In this document: in pieces, positions 1 through 9,429 of the stretch
Numbering within the stretch: position 1 is the first letter of the stretch
Layout of the letters: the number at the start of each line of letters is the position of its first letter
DNA from: Neptunomonas marina
GTDB lineage: Bacteria > Pseudomonadota > Gammaproteobacteria > Pseudomonadales > Balneatricaceae
Reading direction: 5' to 3'
DNA length: 64,000 bases
Assembly: GCF_004005935.1 (NCBI RefSeq)
Contig: NZ_SACQ01000002.1
Coordinates: 434,001-498,000, forward strand
Program-made: the position numbers and the translations under genes
The notes under the pieces: model-generated
The model's input: only the letters and a program-made list of their open reading frames with translations
What the model was told of the DNA's origin: nothing
The model's database searches: none

Positions 1-573
1 TAAAACACCTGCGCAATCATCGCGGTGGATACGATTGGTGAAACTCACCGGCTCCAGAGGGGCAGAGATGCCCTGCTTCACCCGCTCAAGTAGAAAACCA
101 CGGCCAGGACCATAGATACCGCTAAAGCGCACCGCAGTGCCGCCTAGCGCCTGAACCTGTTGCTCAGCTGTACGCATAATTTTGCCGGTCGCCGTGCGCG
201 GTTCAGCGGGAGACTGCTCATCAACCGTTGTACTGTCGGCTTGGCCATAAACGCTCGTACTGGATGTAAAGAGCAGCGTTTTGGGCGGCTTGGGCAGTGC
301 TGCAACCACGTGTTTAACGCCATCGACATACGCACGTTGGTAGGCCTCTTCAGTGCGGCCAGATGCGGCGGCACAATAGATCAAAACATCTATCTCAGGC
401 AGGTTTGATAGTGTATCTTTATCACCAAGGTCGGCTGATATCCCTTGGATAGCGGCCGGTAGTTTGGTGATATCACGGCGTATCCCCCAAACCGTTAGCC
501 CTTGTTCGGCCAGCAACACACCTAGAGCGCTGCCAACATCACCACATCCAGCAATCAAAACACGTTGCGGCAT
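1..573 (-). CDS. NAD(P)-binding epimerase/dehydratase-family (SDR) protein, partial
   Basis: The 5' end of a minus-strand gene that runs off the left edge; 191 codons are visible. The ATG at 573 follows a good AAGGAG site 7-8 bases upstream. The N-terminus has a Rossmann dinucleotide loop with the pattern GxGxxG (G9, G11, G14), followed later by the extended-SDR segment SSTSVYG and an FSGIYGPGR segment, typical of YeeZ-like NAD-dependent epimerase/dehydratase proteins. The substrate is unknown. It diverges from oxyR with under 50 bp between start codons, so the two probably share a promoter region. The family call is firm; the reaction cannot be named. Confidence 0.85.
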   Translation of the reverse strand, partial: MPQRVLIAGCGDVGSALGVLLAEQGLTVWGIRRDITKLPAAIQGISADLGDKDTLSNLPEIDVLIYCAAASGRTEEAYQRAYVDGVKHVVAALPKPPKTLLFTSSTSVYGQADSTTVDEQSPAEPRTATGKIMRTAEQQVQALGGTAVRFSGIYGPGRGFLLERVKQGISAPLEPVSFTNRIHRDDCAGVL

Positions 574-620
574 CTCGTTCTCCTTTTGGTTTGCAGCTGC
601 ATCATAACAGAGGACCGACT

Positions 621-1523
621 ATGACACTTACTGAGCTGCGCTACATCGTAACGCTAGCAAAAGAGCAGCACTTTGGACGTGCCGCTGAGCAGTGCTTTGT
701 CAGCCAACCCACGCTCTCGATTGCCGTTAAAAAGCTGGAGGAGGAGTTGGGCGTGGCGCTGTTTGAGCGGTCTAAGAACTCCGTGCACTTAACGGATGTC
801 GGCGCTCAAGTGGTGGAGCAAGCACAAAAGGTATTGCAACAAGCGGATGCCATAAAAGATGTGGCGCAAAACGGTAAAGACCAACTGCTGGCACCGCTGC
901 GGGTTGGTGCCATCTACACCATCGGCCCCTACCTGTTTCCACACTTGGTACCTCAGGTACGCCAACTAGCGCCCAATATGCCGCTCTATATCGAAGAGAA
1001 CTTTACCGCCCGCCTACGTGAAAAGCTGCGTCAAGGGGAGCTAGACGCGATTATCATCGCCCTACCCTTTGAGGAGCCCGATGTGGTCACTCGGCCTCTG
1101 TATGACGAGCCTTTCGTCATGCTACTGCCCAAGCAACACCCGTGGAAAGATCAGCGCCAGATCGATGCAGCCAGCCTCAGCAGCACCGAATTGCTATTGC
1201 TCGGCGAGGGTCACTGCTTCCGCGACCAAGTGCTTGAGTCCTGCCCAACGCTCACACAAGCGATTCAGCAGCAACATCGCGTGACCGAAGGCAGCTCGCT
1301 AGAGACGATCCGCATGATGGTGGCTACAGGCCTTGGCGCAAGTGTATTACCGATCTCTGCGACCGATGGACACTACCAGTCTGATCTGGTCATCACCAAG
1401 CCGTTTAAGCAGCCGCAGCCCACCCGCACCGTGGCCGTGGCATGGCGTGCAAGCTTCCCACGTCCACAGGCGATCGATGTGCTGATCAACGCCGTCAGCT
1501 TGTGCAACGTGACGCCCCACTAA
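621..1523 (+). CDS. oxyR: OxyR, peroxide-sensing LysR-type transcription activator
   Basis: A 300-residue LysR-family regulator. The N-terminal winged HTH (about residues 3-60) is followed by the effector domain. The OxyR signature is the segment GEGHCFRDQVLESC: counted from the ATG at 621 its cysteines are C199 and C208, the same numbers as the peroxide-reactive pair of E. coli OxyR, which form a disulfide on oxidation. The ATG at 621 is preceded by AGAGGA; an in-frame start at 591 would add ten residues before the conserved LysR N-terminus. It lies 15 bp before recG, the oxyR-recG arrangement also found in Pseudomonas. It is expected to activate catalase and alkyl hydroperoxide reductase genes. 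Confidence 0.95.
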   Translation: MTLTELRYIVTLAKEQHFGRAAEQCFVSQPTLSIAVKKLEEELGVALFERSKNSVHLTDVGAQVVEQAQKVLQQADAIKDVAQNGKDQLLAPLRVGAIYTIGPYLFPHLVPQVRQLAPNMPLYIEENFTARLREKLRQGELDAIIIALPFEEPDVVTRPLYDEPFVMLLPKQHPWKDQRQIDAASLSSTELLLLGEGHCFRDQVLESCPTLTQAIQQQHRVTEGSSLETIRMMVATGLGASVLPISATDGHYQSDLVITKPFKQPQPTRTVAVAWRASFPRPQAIDVLINAVSLCNVTPH

Positions 1524-1538
1524 GGACACCGCAAGATC

Positions 1539-3608
1539 ATGGCATCGGCAAACGATATCACCCAGCTCAAAGGGGTGGGTGCAGCGATGGCGCTTAAACT
1601 TGAGCGCTTGGGCATTACGCAGATTCAGGACCTGCTGTTCCACCTGCCACTACGCTATCAAGACCGCACGCGCATCGTACCCATAGGCTCATTGCAGCCC
1701 GGCGATGAAGTGGTCGTGGAGGGCGAAGTACGCGTTAGTGATATTCAGATGGGACGCCGTCGCGCGCTACTGTGTCGTATTCAAGATGGCACAGGGACAT
1801 TAACACTGCGCTTTTTTCACTTTAGCGCTGCACAAAAAAACGGCCTTGCACCTGGCAAGCGCGTACGCTGCTTTGGCGAAGCACGCCCAGGCCCCAACGG
1901 ACTCGAGATGGTGCACCCTGAGTATCGCGCCAGCGGTAACGATGGACTACAGCCCACTGATACACACCTAACGCCCGTCTACCCGATGACCGAGGGCTTA
2001 CAGCAAAACAAACTGCGCAAACTTATGGAGCAAGCACTCAGCTGGCTGGATACCGGCCATATCGAGGAGCTCCTGCCCGCCAGTGTGCGTAGCTACTGGA
2101 AACTGCCTGAGTTAAAAGCCGCACTGCGCTACCTGCATACACCTCCGGTGGATGCCGATCAGCACCTACTGTTGGCAGGCCGACACCCTGCGCAGCGCCG
2201 CCTCGCCTTTGAAGAGCTGCTAGCACACCATTTAACGTTGCTGAAACTGCGCCAGCAGATCCAACAAGATGGAGCCCCTGCCATGGCAGCCACGGGGCAT
2301 TTCTCGCAGCCCTTTCTTGCCCAGTTGCCCTTTTCGCTCACTAACGCTCAACAACGTGTTAGCCAAGAGGTGGCAGTAGACCTTGCCCAACCGCGCCCCA
2401 TGTTACGCTTGATTCAGGGCGATGTTGGCTCAGGTAAAACGATGATTGCTGCACTGGCGGCCCTGCAAGCGGTGGAGAACGGTTTTCAAGCTGCGATCAT
2501 GGCGCCCACCGAAATATTGGCTGAGCAGCACTTCAACAACTTTCAGGCGTGGCTTGAGCCACTGGGTATTCAGGTGGCGTGGCTCGTGGGTAAGCTCAAG
2601 GGCAAACGCCGTGAGCAACAGCTCGCGAGCATCGCAGATGGTAGCGCACAGGTGGTGGTTGGCACCCATGCACTCTTTCAGGATGAGGTGCGTTTTTACA
2701 ACCTAGGGCTTGCCATTATCGATGAGCAGCACCGCTTCGGCGTTCATCAGCGCTTGAGTCTGCGCGAAAAAGGCCGTGATGGCATTCAAACACCGCACCA
2801 GCTGATAATGACCGCCACGCCAATCCCACGCACACTGACCATGAGTGCCTATGCGGATCTGGATTGCTCTATCATCGATGAGCTGCCGCCGGGGCGTACC
2901 CCGGTCAACACGGTGGTGATCGATGACTCACGCCGCGACCAAGTGATCAGTCGCGTGCGCGCCGCTTGCCAAGAGGGTAAGCAGGTGTACTGGGTCTGCA
3001 CCTTGATTGAAGAGTCCGAGGCGCTGCAATGCCAAGCAGCGGAAGTCACCGCCGAACAGCTGAAAGAGCAGCTTGTGGAGTTACGCATTGGTTTGGTTCA
3101 TGGCCGTATGAAAGCTGCGGAAAAAGCCGAGGTGATGCAGCGCTTCAAACAAGCTGAGCTTGATCTCTTGGTTGCAACCACCGTTATCGAAGTGGGTGTG
3201 GATGTACCCAACGCCAGCGTGATGATCATCGAAAACCCGGAGCGGCTCGGTTTATCACAGCTCCACCAGTTGCGCGGCCGCGTCGGGCGTGGGTCGGTCG
3301 CGAGCCACTGCGTTCTGATGTACCATGCGCCCCTTTCCAAACAGGGTAAAGAGCGTTTAGCGGTGATGCGCCAAACCACCGATGGTTTCCGGATCGCCGA
3401 GAAAGACCTAGAGCTGCGCGGCCCCGGTGAGGTGCTCGGCACACGCCAAACCGGCGATATGCAGTTTCGTATCGCCGACCTTCAGCGCGACTCTGATCTG
3501 TTAGATGCCGTACGAGATGCCGCCACCCAACTAACCCAAGAGCCAACTCTCACCAGCGCGATTACTCGTCGCTGGTTAGCACAGGGTGAAGAGTACGGCC
3601 ACGTTTAA
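1539..3608 (+). CDS. recG: ATP-dependent DNA helicase RecG
   Basis: A 689-residue RecG, full length for the family. It remodels stalled replication forks and drives branch migration of Holliday junctions. The N-terminal wedge/OB domain (roughly residues 1-180) precedes the helicase core. Walker A is GDVGSGKT (294-301), motif II is DEQH (395-398), motif III is TATPIPRTL, and motif VI is QLRGRVGRG. The C-terminal segment with ELRGPGEVLGTRQTG is the conserved RecG 'TRG' region that couples ATP hydrolysis to DNA movement. It follows oxyR by 15 bp and is probably co-transcribed with it. Confidence 0.97.
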   Translation: MASANDITQLKGVGAAMALKLERLGITQIQDLLFHLPLRYQDRTRIVPIGSLQPGDEVVVEGEVRVSDIQMGRRRALLCRIQDGTGTLTLRFFHFSAAQKNGLAPGKRVRCFGEARPGPNGLEMVHPEYRASGNDGLQPTDTHLTPVYPMTEGLQQNKLRKLMEQALSWLDTGHIEELLPASVRSYWKLPELKAALRYLHTPPVDADQHLLLAGRHPAQRRLAFEELLAHHLTLLKLRQQIQQDGAPAMAATGHFSQPFLAQLPFSLTNAQQRVSQEVAVDLAQPRPMLRLIQGDVGSGKTMIAALAALQAVENGFQAAIMAPTEILAEQHFNNFQAWLEPLGIQVAWLVGKLKGKRREQQLASIADGSAQVVVGTHALFQDEVRFYNLGLAIIDEQHRFGVHQRLSLREKGRDGIQTPHQLIMTATPIPRTLTMSAYADLDCSIIDELPPGRTPVNTVVIDDSRRDQVISRVRAACQEGKQVYWVCTLIEESEALQCQAAEVTAEQLKEQLVELRIGLVHGRMKAAEKAEVMQRFKQAELDLLVATTVIEVGVDVPNASVMIIENPERLGLSQLHQLRGRVGRGSVASHCVLMYHAPLSKQGKERLAVMRQTTDGFRIAEKDLELRGPGEVLGTRQTGDMQFRIADLQRDSDLLDAVRDAATQLTQEPTLTSAITRRWLAQGEEYGHV

Positions 3609-3626
3609 CCAGCCAAGGTAAGAAAT

Positions 3627-4136
3627 ATGAGTTTAACAGCAGAACAGATAGCGCTGGTCGGCCAGCAGATTGGCCGAGAGCCCAAAGGGTTAGTGGCGGT
3701 CACCGTCGCAACACCAAAAGGGGTCCCCTTGGTTGTTCAGATGCGCTCGTTAGTGGATGACATCCCGTTTCCAACGCTCTATTGGCTCACTTCAAAAGCG
3801 CTCTGCAAAGCGATTGGTAGCATCGAGACACAGGGGTGGGTTAAGGAGATCGAGGCCCGCCTGCAAACGGATGAGGCCCTGCGTGAAGCCTATTTACAAA
3901 ACCAGCGCGACTACGTGGCCCGCCGCTGGGAGCTGATGCAACCCGAAGATAAAGCACGTATCGAAGCGCTCGGCTTTACCGAGATGTTCGAGCGCTATGG
4001 CATCGGCGGCATCTCCCAATGGGACAAGGTGCGCTGCCTACACATGCAATATGCGCATCACCTTGCAGAGGGTAACGTCATCGGCGCGTTACTTGATGAG
4101 CAGTTCGGCCTGCACCAACAGGAGTATACCCAGTGA
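3627..4136 (+). CDS. DUF501 family protein
   Basis: A 169-residue cytosolic protein. The N-terminal half matches DUF501: an opening GREPKGLVAV strand, then the invariant-looking FPTLYWLTSKALCKAIGSIE segment and an EGW-like GWVKEIE. No enzymatic activity is established for the family. The C-terminal half is acidic and helical with no motif I recognise. It starts 18 bp after recG, and its stop overlaps the GTG start of the phosphoesterase gene by four bases (GTGA). That suggests translational coupling and perhaps a shared role. Confidence 0.85.
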   Translation: MSLTAEQIALVGQQIGREPKGLVAVTVATPKGVPLVVQMRSLVDDIPFPTLYWLTSKALCKAIGSIETQGWVKEIEARLQTDEALREAYLQNQRDYVARRWELMQPEDKARIEALGFTEMFERYGIGGISQWDKVRCLHMQYAHHLAEGNVIGALLDEQFGLHQQEYTQ

Positions 4137-4900
4137 GCCGCTATGCGGTGCTCTCGGATATTCACAGCAATATCTGGGCGCTCAACGCCGTCCTAGAGGA
4201 TGCGCTGAACAGCGGCATTACCCAGTTTATTAATTTAGGCGATATCCTTTACGGGCCGTTAGCTCCACACGCCACGTATCAGCGCTTGGTCGATCTGGAA
4301 AAACACTATGCTGTCACCACCATCAGCGGCAATCAGGATCGAGATATTGTTGCTGCAACGGAGGCAGCATTGGCTGCCAACCCTACGCTGCGCTTTATCC
4401 ACACAGAGCTTGGCGACGATGCCTTAGCATGGTTAAGCAGCCTCCCCTTCGACGCGCATTTACCAAATGGTTTACAGCTGTGCCACGGGACACCTCAGAG
4501 CGATTTAATCTACCTGCTTGAGACGATCCAAAATATGCGCACTACGCTGCGCTCAACATCTGAGATCGAGGCGTTAGTGGGTAAACTACCACCTGCTACT
4601 CGGCTGCTGTTGTGTGGGCATACGCATCTGCCACGCCAAGTCGAGCTTAATACAACCCTCACTATCGTAAACCCCGGAAGTGTCGGCCTACCGGCTTATG
4701 CCGATGACGAGCCTGCCCCTCATCGCATGGAGACCAGATCAAACTGCGCGCAATATGCGATCATCAGTTTTGCTAACCAGCAATGGCACTGCGAGCAGCG
4801 CGCGATTGCCTATGATTTTGAACCTGCCGCGCAGGCAGCGCTAGCACGTAACCGAGCAGACTGGGCTCATGCACTGCGTACCGGATACGCGCCGATTTAA
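4133..4900 (+). CDS. Calcineurin-like metallophosphoesterase (YfcE/MJ0936-like)
   Basis: A 255-residue metal-dependent phosphoesterase. All metal-ligand blocks of the family are present in order: DIH (D9-H11), GDILYGP, GNQDRD (the GNH/D block), a histidine in LCHGTP, and GHTH near residue 163. Such proteins hydrolyse phosphodiesters or phosphomonoesters with two Mn/Fe/Ni ions; the natural substrate is not predictable here. The start is a GTG overlapping the DUF501 stop by four bases. A run of about 175 bp without a gene follows before gspC. Confidence 0.88.
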   Translation: MSRYAVLSDIHSNIWALNAVLEDALNSGITQFINLGDILYGPLAPHATYQRLVDLEKHYAVTTISGNQDRDIVAATEAALAANPTLRFIHTELGDDALAWLSSLPFDAHLPNGLQLCHGTPQSDLIYLLETIQNMRTTLRSTSEIEALVGKLPPATRLLLCGHTHLPRQVELNTTLTIVNPGSVGLPAYADDEPAPHRMETRSNCAQYAIISFANQQWHCEQRAIAYDFEPAAQAALARNRADWAHALRTGYAPI

Positions 4901-4950
4901 CGCGCACTTACGCCAATCGAGCGGCCGTGGTACATTGGTGAACAAGGCTC

Positions 4951-4980
4951 TTTTCAATTCGCGAAAACCCCTTGTATTAT
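4951..4980 (+). promoter_or_regulatory. Possible sigma-70 promoter of the gsp operon
   Basis: In the gap between the phosphoesterase gene and gspC, TTTTCA (4951-4956) and TATTAT (4975-4980) lie 18 bp apart, which resembles a sigma-70 promoter. It is the best candidate seen for driving gspC-N. The assignment rests on sequence resemblance only. Confidence 0.35.
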
Positions 4981-5076
4981 GGATGCTTTGCTTGTGTCAT
5001 GTTTTTGTAACAGATGCTGGCAAAAATAGCGTGCTTGCTCTGTTCAAGCGGACGTCACTTTAAATTGGATTTATCA

Positions 5077-5949
5077 ATGGGTTTTCTTCAACTCAGCAAG
5101 CTCGTCACTGGCGTGCTTGTGGTACTTACAGCATGGTTATTGGCACCGCTGATTTGGCAGATCGCCGCACTCTTTAAGGACGTCCCAACGCCGCAATTTT
5201 CTCCTGCCAGTGTTACCTCAAGCGCAGCTATTAGCGCACCCAATACCGATACCGCATCACTGGTTGCTGAGATTCAAGCACATCACCTGTTTGGCCAAGC
5301 AGCGCGCCCCGCGCAGAATAAACCCGCGGCAGTCATTACAGCGACACAAGAGGTGAAACAGACACGCCTCAATATCAAATTGCTCGGTCTGGTATCGGGC
5401 CAAAACGGCGTTGCCGTTATTAACTTTGAAGGTAAACAGGGCGCCTATCGGATCGATGAGGTTATCTCCGATAAGCGCAGCCGCCGCGTCACGCTGGCCG
5501 CTATCGCCCAAGATCACGTGATTATTTATAACAACGATGTGGCAGAAAAGTTGCTGCTACCGAAGAAAGCCGCACGCTCAGCGGCGGTCGCAAGTGCCAG
5601 CTCAACACCCAGAGAGGTTAGTTTGAGTGACCCCGCGTTTACTGAACTACTGGGGCAAAACCCCAAGCGCACCCTCACCTCAAACCCATTAGCATTGACT
5701 CGGTTTATGTCACTTGCGCCCCAGCGCAATGGCAATCGCTTAGCGGGCTATCGTATTCAAGCAGGGCGTGATACCCGCTTGCTGGAACGTGCAGGCCTCA
5801 ACAGCGGCGATCTCATTACCCATATCAACAATATTCCGGCTGCGAATCTCGATATCCCGCAGCTATACCAGATAATTAGCAACACAGCGGCCGTCTCTCT
5901 GACGCTACAGCGCAACGGCAAGCCTGTGACAATGGACATCCGGTTGTAA
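5077..5949 (+). CDS. gspC: Type II secretion system protein GspC
   Basis: A 290-residue inner-membrane component that links the inner-membrane platform to the secretin. One transmembrane helix (about residues 8-30) is followed by a periplasmic Pro/Ala linker, the homology region opening with HHLFGQ (about 69-160), and a C-terminal PDZ-like domain (about 205-290, with RAGLNSGDLITHINN). The ATG at 5077 places the helix just after a short cytosolic tail; an in-frame start at 5014 would add 21 unconserved residues. It is the first gene of the operon, and its stop overlaps the gspD start by one base. Confidence 0.92.
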   Translation: MGFLQLSKLVTGVLVVLTAWLLAPLIWQIAALFKDVPTPQFSPASVTSSAAISAPNTDTASLVAEIQAHHLFGQAARPAQNKPAAVITATQEVKQTRLNIKLLGLVSGQNGVAVINFEGKQGAYRIDEVISDKRSRRVTLAAIAQDHVIIYNNDVAEKLLLPKKAARSAAVASASSTPREVSLSDPAFTELLGQNPKRTLTSNPLALTRFMSLAPQRNGNRLAGYRIQAGRDTRLLERAGLNSGDLITHINNIPAANLDIPQLYQIISNTAAVSLTLQRNGKPVTMDIRL

Positions 5950-7934
5950 TGATTAACCTTAAATCCCTCTCCCTTGCTGTACTTCTTTCGCTCTCTTCAG
6001 CGGCTATCGCTGAGGACTACACACTCGATATGCGCGGTGTGGATATTCGCGAATTCATCAACACCATCTCGAAGATGACGGGCAAAACAATCGTCGTCGA
6101 CGATAAGGTACGCGGCAAGGTTGATATTCAAAGCCCGAGCATGCTCACCGCCGATGAGCTATACGAGGTGTTCCTTGTACAACTGGGCATTCGAGGCTAC
6201 GCCGTTGTCGATACCGGCAATAACATTCTGAAGGTTATTCCTGCACAGGGCGCTAAGCTAGAGGGCACGGATGTACAGATCGGTACACCGGCGCGTGCAA
6301 GTGAAGAGGTTGTCACTCGCGTTGTCGCAGTGCAGAACGTCAACGCCAATCAGCTAGCTGCAACGTTGCGCCCATTGATTGATAACCGTTTAGGCATTAT
6401 TGCAGCCTATGAAACATCGAACGTCATTCTGGTTACCGATCGCGCCGCTAATGTGCGCCGCATCGCGAAGATCATCGCCGAAGTCGACCAAGCCGACTCC
6501 CAATCACTAGAGATGATGCCGCTTACTAACGCCTCAGCCAGCGAGCTTGAGCGTATTCTTAGCAGCGTACTAAAGGACTCGCGTAAAGAGCAAACCGGGC
6601 CTTCGCCACTTATTACCTCCGATCAGCGCACCAATACGCTCATCGTGCGCGCAGACGCCACCACACGCAGCCGTATTCGCCGCATCGTTAAAGACCTTGA
6701 TGGCGAGGTACAAACCACCTCAAATACCCGTGTGGTCTATCTCAAGTACGCAAAAGCAAAAGATTTGGTACCCGTTCTTAAGGGCGTTAGCGATACCATT
6801 ATCAAAGAGGAAAAAGGCCAACAGGGCACGACAAAAGGCGCTGCGGCTCAGGGAAGCAACCTCAACATCGATGCACATGAACAAACCAACACCGTGGTCA
6901 TTTCGGGTAGCCCTCACATTATCAAAACGCTGGAGGGTATTATCGAGAAGCTCGATATTCGCCGCGCCCAAGTGATGGTTGAAGCGGTCATTGCAGAAGT
7001 CTCCGACAACAAAGCTAAAGAGCTCGGTGTTCAGTGGCTGCTCTTTGACGGCAGCGGCGATGGCACGGTGCCGGCAGGTGCGATCGACTTCGGTTCAGAA
7101 ACACGCCCAGGTATCGTCGATATTGCCGCGGCGGCAGCATCCGACAACATCACTCCCGGTGTGATTGGTAACGGCATCTCGCTGGGCTTTGGGCGTTTCA
7201 ACGAAGATGGCTTCAGTTTTGCGGCCTTTATCACCGCACTCGACGATGATCAGGACTCCAACGTGCTCTCAACACCGAGTCTGGTCACCATGGATAATGA
7301 AGAAGCCTACATTCAAGTCGGCCAAGAAGTACCGATTATCACAGGGTCAACCGCGAGCGACAGCAACAGCAACCCGTTCCAAACAATTGAGCGTAAAGAT
7401 ATTGGCGTTAAGCTCAAAGTGACCCCGCAAATCAACGAAGGCGATGCGGTTCGCCTAACCATTGAGCAAGAGGTCTCCTCGTTAACGGGCATTGAAGCCT
7501 CTGATATCGTGACCAACAAGCGCGTGATCTCAACCACGGTCTTGATCGATGATGGCTCCACGCTAGCGCTTGGTGGTTTGATTCAAGAGGATGAGCAAGC
7601 TAGCACCTCGAAAGTGCCATTGCTGGGCGATATCCCTTACGTTGGCCGCGCTTTCAGAACCGATAGCAACACAACGAAAAAACGTAATTTGATGGTATTT
7701 ATCCGCCCGACCATCATCCGCGATTCTACAGTTGCCACCTCTGTTAGCCGCCAGAAATATAACTATATTCACGCGCGCCAAGTACTACTTGGCAACAGCA
7801 AAACCGGTATGAAAAACCAGCCTTCAACGCTGCCAGCCTGGCCAAAGACGCGCAATAACCCACTGCGTGTTGAAGAGGCCACATCGCAATCCGATGAAGA
7901 CCTAATCTTCAAAATGTTGGACGGGGACGACTAA
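5949..7934 (+). CDS. gspD: Type II secretion system secretin GspD
   Basis: A 661-residue outer-membrane secretin that forms the exit channel. A signal peptide (residues 1-21, cleavage after AIA) is followed by the N0 domain (about 24-95, with YTLDMRGVDIREFI), N1-N3 repeats with typical VVYLKYAKAKDLVPVL and NTVVISGSP segments, and the C-terminal secretin domain with VPLLGDIPYVGRAFR. The tail past residue 600 is polar and could be the pilotin-binding S-domain; no pilotin gene is visible here. It overlaps gspC by one base. Confidence 0.97.
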   Translation: MINLKSLSLAVLLSLSSAAIAEDYTLDMRGVDIREFINTISKMTGKTIVVDDKVRGKVDIQSPSMLTADELYEVFLVQLGIRGYAVVDTGNNILKVIPAQGAKLEGTDVQIGTPARASEEVVTRVVAVQNVNANQLAATLRPLIDNRLGIIAAYETSNVILVTDRAANVRRIAKIIAEVDQADSQSLEMMPLTNASASELERILSSVLKDSRKEQTGPSPLITSDQRTNTLIVRADATTRSRIRRIVKDLDGEVQTTSNTRVVYLKYAKAKDLVPVLKGVSDTIIKEEKGQQGTTKGAAAQGSNLNIDAHEQTNTVVISGSPHIIKTLEGIIEKLDIRRAQVMVEAVIAEVSDNKAKELGVQWLLFDGSGDGTVPAGAIDFGSETRPGIVDIAAAAASDNITPGVIGNGISLGFGRFNEDGFSFAAFITALDDDQDSNVLSTPSLVTMDNEEAYIQVGQEVPIITGSTASDSNSNPFQTIERKDIGVKLKVTPQINEGDAVRLTIEQEVSSLTGIEASDIVTNKRVISTTVLIDDGSTLALGGLIQEDEQASTSKVPLLGDIPYVGRAFRTDSNTTKKRNLMVFIRPTIIRDSTVATSVSRQKYNYIHARQVLLGNSKTGMKNQPSTLPAWPKTRNNPLRVEEATSQSDEDLIFKMLDGDD

Positions 7935-7938
7935 GGCG

Positions 7939-9429
7939 ATGATTGCCCAGCCACTCTTCCCTTTTGCGTTTGCCCGTAAGCACAAGATCCTTGCAACTGG
8001 CCAAGAGGGTCAGCCTGCACAGGTGCGCTTTACCGCAGCTACCAGCTTGGATGGCATCTTGGAGGCTGATCGTCTCTGTTTAGGCCAAGCGCAGTTTATC
8101 GAGATTGAAGAGAACGCACTGGATGATGCCATCAGCCTCGCTTATCAAGCAGCAGACAACGCCCTTGAGAGCATCTCCGAGATCAACGATGTCATCGATC
8201 TCGATGCATTAGCGCAGAGCATCCCCGAATCCGAAGATCTATTGGACGCTCAAGACGACGCCCCTGTGATTCGCTTGATCAACGCACTTTTTGCCGAAGC
8301 GTTGAAAAAGCAGGCATCGGATATCCACCTTGAAACCTTCGAGCAAACCATGTCGGTGCGCCTGCGCGTAGATGGCGTACTCCAAGAGATTCTGCGCCCT
8401 AGCCGCCCGCTAGCGCCGCTGTTGATCTCGCGTATTAAGGTCATGGCCAAGCTCGATATTGCCGAGCGTCGTGTGCCTCAAGATGGGCGTGTCTCGCTAA
8501 AGATGGCTGGCAAAGCACTGGATGTGCGGGTCTCGACTATGCCCTCTATCCATGGTGAGCGCGTGGTTATGCGTTTGCTCGATAAACAAGCCTCTCGTAT
8601 GGACCTCGCAGATCTTGGTATGCCCGCGGCCACCTTGGCTCAGTTTAGAGAGCTACTGCATCAACCCAACGGCATTATTTTGGTAACCGGCCCCACAGGA
8701 TCGGGTAAAACCACCACCCTCTACGCGGGCTTAACGCTGATCAATAGCCGCAGCCGCAATATTCTCACGGTGGAAGATCCGGTCGAATATGCGCTTGAGG
8801 GCGTGGGCCAAACCCCGGTTAACGCCAAGAGCGGAATGACCTTCGCCAAAGGGTTGCGCGCCATTTTGCGACAAGACCCCGATGTGGTGATGGTGGGTGA
8901 AATACGTGACCCAGAAACCGCACAAATTGCCGTACAGGCCAGCTTAACAGGCCACTTGGTGCTATCCACCCTGCACACCAACGATGCGCTAGGTGCTGTG
9001 ACACGATTAATGGATATCGGCGTTGAGCCCTATCTCATTGCCTCTTCGTTAAAAGGCGTGTTAGCACAACGCTTAGTACGTACCCTTTGTAGCCACTGCA
9101 AACAGGATTACCAGCTCAATAGTGAAGATGCTAAAGCACTGGGTGATATCAGTTTAGCGGGCACAACGGTCAAAGAGAGCCAAGGTTGCGAGGCCTGCCA
9201 AAACACCGGTTATAGTGGCCGTAAAGGGCTTTATGAACTCTTGGTTGTGGATAAAAGTTTAGCTCGACTTATCCACGATAAAACCAGCGAACACGCGATG
9301 GCTCAGCATGTGAATAAACATCTGATCACCATGCTCGATCAAGGCCGCACAATGGTACTGGAGGGTCAGACATCACCTTCCGAAGTTCTCAGAATGGTGA
9401 AGGAGTCTGCGGACAATGCCATCCTTTGA
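7939..9429 (+). CDS. gspE: Type II secretion system ATPase GspE
   Basis: A 496-residue cytosolic hexameric ATPase that powers pseudopilus assembly. The N1E-type domain comes first, then the core: Walker A GPTGSGKT (251-258), Walker B-like VVMVGEIRD (about 316-324), and a His box around STLHTND. The four-cysteine zinc element typical of GspE is complete: CSHC (384/387) and CEAC (417/420). It starts four bases after the gspD stop and overlaps gspF by 14 bases. Confidence 0.97.
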   Translation: MIAQPLFPFAFARKHKILATGQEGQPAQVRFTAATSLDGILEADRLCLGQAQFIEIEENALDDAISLAYQAADNALESISEINDVIDLDALAQSIPESEDLLDAQDDAPVIRLINALFAEALKKQASDIHLETFEQTMSVRLRVDGVLQEILRPSRPLAPLLISRIKVMAKLDIAERRVPQDGRVSLKMAGKALDVRVSTMPSIHGERVVMRLLDKQASRMDLADLGMPAATLAQFRELLHQPNGIILVTGPTGSGKTTTLYAGLTLINSRSRNILTVEDPVEYALEGVGQTPVNAKSGMTFAKGLRAILRQDPDVVMVGEIRDPETAQIAVQASLTGHLVLSTLHTNDALGAVTRLMDIGVEPYLIASSLKGVLAQRLVRTLCSHCKQDYQLNSEDAKALGDISLAGTTVKESQGCEACQNTGYSGRKGLYELLVVDKSLARLIHDKTSEHAMAQHVNKHLITMLDQGRTMVLEGQTSPSEVLRMVKESADNAIL

